Assembly: GCF_010560025.1 (NCBI RefSeq)
Contig: NZ_SAIY01000011.1
Span: 62,001-126,000 of the forward strand
Reading direction: 5' to 3'
DNA length: 64,000 nucleotides
From: Verrucosispora sioxanthis
GTDB lineage: Bacteria > Actinomycetota > Actinomycetes > Mycobacteriales > Micromonosporaceae
Numbering within the stretch: the first letter of the stretch is position 1; each line of letters starts with the position of its first letter. The translations under genes were made by a program, and so were the position numbers. The notes beneath the pieces were generated by a model. It was not told the DNA's origin. It did no database searches and was given only the letters and a program-made list of their open reading frames with translations. This document shows, one piece after another, positions 59,148-64,000 of the stretch.

Positions 59148-60773
59148 ATGAGGAAACCCATCGGACGCCGGCTCAGCCGTGCGATCTCGTTACTCACGAT
59201 CATGACGCTCGGTGTCGGTGCCAGCGCCACCATCTCCGCACCAGCCGCCGCCGGAGGAAAGCGCACGGTGGTGGAGGGTGCGACCGTCAAGCCGGATCGC
59301 GGCTCACCGACCGGATACACCGTCACGTTCGTCTACCACAATCCCAGCGCGACGCAGGTCCGCCTGGCCGGGGATCTGACTCTGCTCGACGTCGACACCG
59401 GCAACACCCGCTACCAGCCGGAGGAGTGGCAGCCGGGGCGGTACCACTCCGGCGGCACCGAGTTCCTCAGGGACATGACCAGGGATTCGAAGGGTTACTG
59501 GTCGGTCTCGCTGCCCCTGCACGCCGGCGGGATCAGCTACTGGTACCGGGTCTGGGACCCGACCCAGGGCTGGGAGAACAAGCGCATCTGGGACCCCGCC
59601 TCGACGAACCCTCGGCCTCCGGGTGAGTCCTCGTTCCGGGTCAGGAACAACGACGTCCTCGACGCCGTGTACGTGCCGTACGCCAGGAAGCAGAACGACC
59701 CGGTGCTGAAGGGGCGCGCCGAGTACGAACTCCCGATCGCGAACCGTAAGAAGCGGGGCACCGTCTCGTACATCCCCTACACCACGATCCTGGGCGACAG
59801 CGGCCACTACCTCGGCGTGTACCTGCCGGCCGGCTACGACGCCAACCGCGCCGAGCCGTACAAGGTGGCGTACCTCGCCCACGGCATCTTCGGTGACGAG
59901 ACCGACTTCATGGTCCCGGCGAACGTCCCCAACATCCTGGACAACATGACGGCCAAGGGCGAGATCGAGCCCACTGTGGTGGTCACCATGGGCAACCACT
60001 TCACCGGCACCAGTCTCGGCTTCGGCTCCTACAACCAGACCAACGCCGCCAACAATCTGGTCCAGACGATCCTTCCGCTCATCGAGGAGAAGTACAACGT
60101 CTCGACCGAGCGGGAGGGCCGCGCCTACGCCGGGTTCTCCTACGGCGGCATGACGGGTGCCCATGTCATCAGGGGCTACCCGACCACGTTCGCCTACTAC
60201 GGTCACTTCTCCGGTAACCCGTCCCTGTCCGCTCAGGACTACGACAACGTCGCCGCCGCAGTCGGCGAGGACGACCTCTTCGTGTTTCTCGGCAACGGTG
60301 TCTTCGAAGGCAACCTCAACGCGCAGAACGCCATCGCGGACAACTTCCGGGCTCGGGGATACGCCGCCCGGACGACCCAGGTCCCCGGCGCGCACGACGG
60401 AATGACGGCGAGCCAACTGTTCACGATCTTCGCCCGCGACCAGCTGTGGTCGGAAGTCGACACCGTGGGCACGGCGCGGACCGTGGTCAAGGCGAAGGCC
60501 ACGCCAGCGTCGATCGCCAGTGGTGGCACCTTCAAGCTGCACGTCGACGTGCGGGCACAGACCCGGCACAGGAAGGCGCCGGAGGTGACCAGCGAGATCA
60601 CCGTCACCTTCGGCGGCACCACCCAGGTGGTGCCACTGAGCGGCGGCAAGGCCGTGGTGAAGCTGCCGACCACCGGGCTGTCGGTAGGGGTGTACCCGGT
60701 CCACGTCGCCTACTCCGGTGACCGGAATTACGCGCCCGCAGCCGGGGTCCACCAGCAGCTACGGGTCCGGTAA
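59148..60773 (+). CDS. Secreted CE1-like esterase with Ig-like tail
   Basis: The product is 541 aa, exported by a signal peptide (about 1-35). Residues about 45-165 form an early-set/CBM48-like beta domain (TVTFVYHNPSATQVRLAGDL, SYWYRVWDP). About 195-435 is an alpha/beta hydrolase of the esterase D/CE1 type, with nucleophile Ser331 in AGFSYGGM, and PGAHDGMTA supplying the His. About 445-541 is an Ig-like repeat (VKAKATPASIASGGTFKLHVDV). Likely substrates are feruloyl or acetyl esters on plant polysaccharide or siderophore esters. ATG 59148 follows GAGGAG. Confidence 0.88.
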   Translation: MRKPIGRRLSRAISLLTIMTLGVGASATISAPAAAGGKRTVVEGATVKPDRGSPTGYTVTFVYHNPSATQVRLAGDLTLLDVDTGNTRYQPEEWQPGRYHSGGTEFLRDMTRDSKGYWSVSLPLHAGGISYWYRVWDPTQGWENKRIWDPASTNPRPPGESSFRVRNNDVLDAVYVPYARKQNDPVLKGRAEYELPIANRKKRGTVSYIPYTTILGDSGHYLGVYLPAGYDANRAEPYKVAYLAHGIFGDETDFMVPANVPNILDNMTAKGEIEPTVVVTMGNHFTGTSLGFGSYNQTNAANNLVQTILPLIEEKYNVSTEREGRAYAGFSYGGMTGAHVIRGYPTTFAYYGHFSGNPSLSAQDYDNVAAAVGEDDLFVFLGNGVFEGNLNAQNAIADNFRARGYAARTTQVPGAHDGMTASQLFTIFARDQLWSEVDTVGTARTVVKAKATPASIASGGTFKLHVDVRAQTRHRKAPEVTSEITVTFGGTTQVVPLSGGKAVVKLPTTGLSVGVYPVHVAYSGDRNYAPAAGVHQQLRVR

Positions 60774-60780
60774 CGCGCAA

Positions 60781-60818
60781 CGTGGTGGGCCGGCGACCTG
60801 CGTCGTCGGCCCACCACG
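60781..60818. terminator. Bidirectional hairpin between convergent genes
   Basis: CGTGGTGGGCCGGCGAC pairs with GTCGTCGGCCCACCACG (one G-U) around CTGC: a 17-bp stem 8 nt after the esterase stop and 42 nt from the PHP gene stop. Confidence 0.85.
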
Positions 60819-60859
60819 GATGGTCGGTCCCGGGCTCCGTCGGGACGGGTCGGTCGCGC

Positions 60860-62137
60860 TCAGGGGCGCAACCACCAGGGGCTGGTGTACGCCACTCCGA
60901 AGTCGTTGCACGGGTGGCCGGCCGGCCCGGGCGTGCCGTTGGCCAGGGACGGATCGGAGATCCGGAGCACCACCCAGTCACCGTCGGCGGCGTCGAGCGG
61001 CACCGTGAAGTCGGTGACCCGACCGTTGACCGTGTCGATGACGTCGACGACGGTCGGCGCGGACGTACCGGGGCGCAGGACCTGGATCCGCAGCGGCTTA
61101 CCGTCCCAGGCCGGGCCGCGGTCGAGGTCGAGCAGGAACCGTACGTCGCCGGACGTCACGTTCAGCACGCCACCCATGCGTACGCCGTTGGCCGTGGCGT
61201 CCACCCGCAGGCCGGAGACGCGGGTGGCGAAGGAACGGCGGGCCGCCATCGCCTCGAACACCGCGGCCCGGGTGTTCTCGGTGACCCACAGGCCGCTGCG
61301 GCCCTTGCCCTCGTGGAAGCCCCAGGTGGTGCCGTGCTCGTCGGTGACACCGGTGAGGCCCGGCCGCCAACCGGCGTTGAGGCAGGCCACCAGCGGCGAC
61401 GTCATCCCGGACGACCAACCCTCGAACAGGTAGTCGTCGGTGCGGTTGAACATCTCCAACCCCACCAGTTGGTTGCGGGCCGAGGCGTTGAACGAGAAGT
61501 TGTCGAACCGGCCCGGCTCACGTCCGGGATGGTTGAAGCTGGCCAGCCCGCCCGGCCGGCCGATCAGCCAGCGGTAGAGGCTGCCGGTGCTGCCGGCCCG
61601 CCACAGGTCGGCGAAGTCGGAGGTGTTCCACACGTTGATGTGCCCCTGCAACGGATGGGACCACTCGAACCCGCGGATCGCGGTGAACTGGCCCGGGTCG
61701 TTGGCGGCGTTGGCGAGGTCACCGGTGGTCCGCCACTCGGACGAACTGAGCCCGTCGATGGCGAAGAGCGTGGCGTGGTCGGTCAGCGCGGCGACGTCGA
61801 GACCAGCCTCACGCATCGAGGCGAACGCGGCTTCAGGGCTGCCGTCGCCGTCCGACGCGACGGTGTGGTTGTGCAGGTCCGCGTGGACCAGCATCGTGCC
61901 CTGGGTGACCAGGGAGGTCCGGGCGGCACCGGCCGCAGCGGTGGTGGTCGGCGCGCTGGCCGTCGTCGTGCTGGCCGCCCGGGCCGCGGTCGGCAGCGCG
62001 GCCAGCATCAGCGCGCCGCCGGCACCGGCCAGCAGCGACCGCCGGCCGAGTGCCGGAGCGACGTTGACCTGACCGTACGGCACCTCGTCGGTGGATCGGT
62101 GGTCGTGGTGGCAGTGGTGGGAATGATGTCCACTCAT
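60860..62137 (-). CDS. Tat-exported PHP/CehA-type metallohydrolase
   Basis: The product is 425 aa. A twin-arginine signal (LGRRSLLAGAGG then a hydrophobic run ending TAARA) is preceded by a 14-residue His-rich stretch (SGHHSHHCHHDHR). The catalytic domain has PHP motifs: HADLHNHTVASDG, ALTDHATLF, and further His at FEWSHP and NHPGREP. A beta-rich C-terminal domain follows (about 300-425). Such proteins hydrolyse phosphoesters using several metal ions. ATG 62137 is chosen over TTG 62143; no ribosome site is clear. An inverted repeat ACATG-AA-CATGT (62144-62155) lies just upstream. Confidence 0.85.
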   Translation of the reverse strand: MSGHHSHHCHHDHRSTDEVPYGQVNVAPALGRRSLLAGAGGALMLAALPTAARAASTTTASAPTTTAAAGAARTSLVTQGTMLVHADLHNHTVASDGDGSPEAAFASMREAGLDVAALTDHATLFAIDGLSSSEWRTTGDLANAANDPGQFTAIRGFEWSHPLQGHINVWNTSDFADLWRAGSTGSLYRWLIGRPGGLASFNHPGREPGRFDNFSFNASARNQLVGLEMFNRTDDYLFEGWSSGMTSPLVACLNAGWRPGLTGVTDEHGTTWGFHEGKGRSGLWVTENTRAAVFEAMAARRSFATRVSGLRVDATANGVRMGGVLNVTSGDVRFLLDLDRGPAWDGKPLRIQVLRPGTSAPTVVDVIDTVNGRVTDFTVPLDAADGDWVVLRISDPSLANGTPGPAGHPCNDFGVAYTSPWWLRP

Positions 62138-62245
62138 GAGCAAACATGAACATGTCTCTACTTGACGATGCCACCAAGCTGGGTCGTCGTTCAGGCGAAC
62201 ACCTGCCGTACGGAGCTTCCGGGCCCTGACCGACGCCGGGGTCCG

Positions 62246-62515
62246 CTAACGGTCGGCCTTCGGCAGCCGCCTGGGCAGCCGGCCGAGTGCGGTGTCGATG
62301 TCGCGCAGTGCGCTATCGCTGCCCAGATGTTCCCGCTCCGAACCCAGTGGCGCGTGCTCCCCGCAGAACCACACCGCACCTGGTGGGTGCCCAACCCAGC
62401 CGGGTGGGGGGTTGACGGCGTCGGCGAAGTACACCGGAACGAAATCGTTGCGCGTGTCGCCGAGCGGTGGCCGAGCTGGTTCGAGATGGCAGACGTGACA
62501 GCGCGGGGGCAGCAT
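62246..62515 (-). CDS. Small protein with CxxC pair, unknown
   Basis: The product is 89 aa. CHVCH near the N-terminus and WFCGEH later (about residue 50) could bind one zinc ion. ATG 62515 is preceded by a weak ribosome site. The central region (FVPVYFADAVNPPPGWVGHPPGAVWFC) looks like a conserved actinobacterial small protein, but I cannot name it. Confidence 0.6.
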   Translation of the reverse strand: MLPPRCHVCHLEPARPPLGDTRNDFVPVYFADAVNPPPGWVGHPPGAVWFCGEHAPLGSEREHLGSDSALRDIDTALGRLPRRLPKADR

Positions 62516-62539
62516 GCGAGCAGTCTGGCAGCCCGTGGC

Positions 62540-62577
62540 CAGGGGAGCCCGGCACCAAGCGGTGCCGGGCTCCCCTG
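62540..62577 (-). terminator. Terminator after the CBM2 beta-helix gene
   Basis: A 17-bp perfect stem (CAGGGGAGCCCGGCACC arm) with the loop AAGC, starting 19 nt past the stop of the leftward gene. Confidence 0.85.
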
Positions 62578-62596
62578 CTCGGGCGGTGGATACCGA

Positions 62597-64000
62597 TCAG
62601 GATGCGGTGCAGCTCAGGGTCGGTACCGAGTTGCTGCCGTTCCAGCTGCCGAGGAACCCGAAGGTGGCGCTGGCCCCGGCGCCGAGCGATCCGTTGAAGG
62701 AGACGTTTGTCGCCGTCACCGCCGAGCCGCTGGCGCTGATCGTCGCGTTCCACACCTGGCTGATCGTCTGGCCGTTGGCAAAGGTCCAGGTCACCCGCCA
62801 ACCGTTGATCGCGGAGGAGCCGGCGGTGACCCGCACCTCGCCCTGGAAGCCGCCCTGCCACTGGCCGGCGACGCTGTAGGTCGCCGTACAGCCGCCAGCG
62901 CTCGGCGGCGGGGTCGTCGGGTTCGGCGGCGGAGTGGTCGGGTTCGGCGGCGGGGTGGTGGGCGGCGGAGTGGTCGGCGGGGGCCAGCCCGGACCGCCGG
63001 GCGGCCAGCCGACCAGGCCGCCGCGGTACTGGCCGGCGGTGACGGTCATCAGCCTGGTGGCTCCCGCGATGCTGCCGCCGCTGGTGGCCATGCCGCCGAT
63101 CGTCGCGCCGGAGAGGCTACCGCCCCGGTAGACCTCGTAGGTCTGCCCGTGCTGGATCCGGTTGGAGGAGAAGACCACCTCGCGGAAGTTCTTGGGAGCC
63201 CGGTAGGAGGCGAGCACCTGGCCACCGGAGACCAGGTGGAGCAGGGTGCCGGCCGGCTGGCTGCTGGACAGTTGGGGGGCAACCCAGCCCTGACCGGAGG
63301 TCGGCGGCAGGCTCAGCACCGCCATCGAGGTCGACCCGGCCCCGAGAACCGTGCCGCCGGTGAAGTACACGGGGCCGTTCGAGTCGATCGCACCCTCACC
63401 GGCGCTGCCGGTGCTCGGTCCGCTGACCACGACGGTGCCGGCCGCGAAGGTCACCGAGCCGTTGGAGTCGATGCCGTCGATGCTGGAGTTGACCACGGTG
63501 GTCCCGCCGGTGAACCGGACGAACGCGTTCGGCGCCACGTCGAAGTCGCCGTACCCGTCCTCGACCGCGTTTATCGCGTCGTCGCGGGCGGTCACGTTGA
63601 CGCTGCCGCCGCTGATGGTGACCTGCCGACTCTCGATCGCCTCGTAGGAGTTGGTGACGGTCACGGTACCGCCGGAGATGGCGACGGTGTTCTCGCCCTT
63701 GATGGCGTCGTCACCGGCGTTCACCCGCACGGTGCCGTTCGTGATGGCGAGTCGGCCGCGGTCCGCCTCGGTGTCGTCGGACTTGATGCCGTCGCCGCCC
63801 GCGGTGACGTCGAGGTTGCCTCCGGTGACGTCGAGGAAGTCCTTACCCCGGATGCCGTCGTCGACCGCGTTCACCGTGATCGTGCCGGACTCGATGACCA
63901 GGCCGTCCTTGCTGGTGATGCCGTCGTACGCGTTGCCCCGCACGGTCAGCGCTCCGGTCCCGTTGATCCGCAGGTCGGCGGTGCTGAACAGGGCGGCGTT
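62597..64000 (-). CDS. Carbohydrate-binding beta-helix protein with CBM2 (5' partial)
   Basis: The frame runs unbroken to the right edge, so the N-terminus is outside the window. The visible part (468 aa) is a parallel beta-helix of Asp/Gly-rich turns (VNAVDDGIRGKD, VTAGGDGIKSDD, VNAGDDAIKGEN, VTARDDAINAVEDG), the pattern of the Cthe_2159-type carbohydrate-binding domain that binds acidic polysaccharide through calcium. A PPTTPPPNP linker and a CBM2 module (GGCTATYSVAGQW ... NSVPTLSCTAS) follow. Probably secreted or surface-attached. A terminator follows. Confidence 0.9.
   Translation of the reverse strand, partial: NAALFSTADLRINGTGALTVRGNAYDGITSKDGLVIESGTITVNAVDDGIRGKDFLDVTGGNLDVTAGGDGIKSDDTEADRGRLAITNGTVRVNAGDDAIKGENTVAISGGTVTVTNSYEAIESRQVTISGGSVNVTARDDAINAVEDGYGDFDVAPNAFVRFTGGTTVVNSSIDGIDSNGSVTFAAGTVVVSGPSTGSAGEGAIDSNGPVYFTGGTVLGAGSTSMAVLSLPPTSGQGWVAPQLSSSQPAGTLLHLVSGGQVLASYRAPKNFREVVFSSNRIQHGQTYEVYRGGSLSGATIGGMATSGGSIAGATRLMTVTAGQYRGGLVGWPPGGPGWPPPTTPPPTTPPPNPTTPPPNPTTPPPSAGGCTATYSVAGQWQGGFQGEVRVTAGSSAINGWRVTWTFANGQTISQVWNATISASGSAVTATNVSFNGSLGAGASATFGFLGSWNGSNSVPTLSCTAS

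Overview
The window is very GC-rich, densely coded actinobacterial DNA. A type VII (ESX) secretion locus, SseB/SUKH proteins, actinobacterial regulator boxes (CebR-like, CsoR-like), ECF sigma factors and secreted CBM2-tailed polysaccharide enzymes together suggest a mycelial soil actinomycete. Micromonosporaceae (Micromonospora or a close relative) is the best guess, but this is inference from gene content because no rRNA gene is present. I see no tRNA, rRNA, insertion sequence, prophage or CRISPR array.

Region 1 (1-14.5 kb) is the downstream part of an ESX locus. It holds EccC (cut by the left edge), two WXG-type candidate substrates, a Pro/Gly-rich protein, the mycosin protease MycP, a small membrane protein, an EccA-like AAA ATPase fused to a beta-helix, EccE and an EccE-coupled protein. 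EccB and EccD are not seen and probably lie upstream. A three-gene operon on the opposite strand interrupts the locus: a stand-alone YwqJ-type deaminase, a SUKH-3 immunity-type protein and a double SseB protein, with 4-nt overlaps at both junctions. I consider it the most suggestive under-described module here.

Region 2 (14.6-26.2 kb) holds a large secreted nuclease/5'-nucleotidase and an MBL-rhodanese protein under a CsoR/CstR-like operator. Next come a response regulator-thioredoxin reductase fusion translationally coupled to a cNMP-domain histidine kinase, a lipoprotein, and a YCII/ECF-sigma pair whose sigma gene carries an apparent one-base frameshift.

Region 3 (26.5-34.7 kb) holds a lipoprotein with a zinc-protease signature, a DUF817 membrane protein, a 40-aa type-B ribosomal protein bL36, and an arsR/flavoprotein pair with two matching operators. 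It ends with CstA (with a CRP-like site) and a small cysteine-containing partner.

Region 4 (34.9-50.3 kb) mixes polysaccharide degradation with osmolyte and membrane functions. The polysaccharide genes are two AA10 LPMOs and a GH62 arabinofuranosidase, the latter and one LPMO each with a LacI-family operator. Other genes are a cytosolic-looking beta-helix protein, an N-acetylglutaminylglutamine-type amidotransferase next to a YbdK ligase, MarR/NmrA, DUF2254 with an ion-channel-like protein, BON, DUF421 and a CNNM/CorC-type protein.

Region 5 (50.3-58.7 kb) is a complete high-affinity potassium operon transcribed leftward: a 27-aa membrane peptide, kdpF, kdpA, kdpB, kdpC, then kdpD and kdpE. 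The first six junctions are overlapping or nearly so, and a hairpin separates kdpC from kdpD.

Region 6 (59.1-64 kb) has a secreted CE1-like esterase, a Tat-exported PHP phosphoesterase, a small zinc-ribbon-like protein and a CBM2 beta-helix carbohydrate-binding protein cut by the right edge. Strong GC-rich hairpins mark many gene ends and are listed as terminators.
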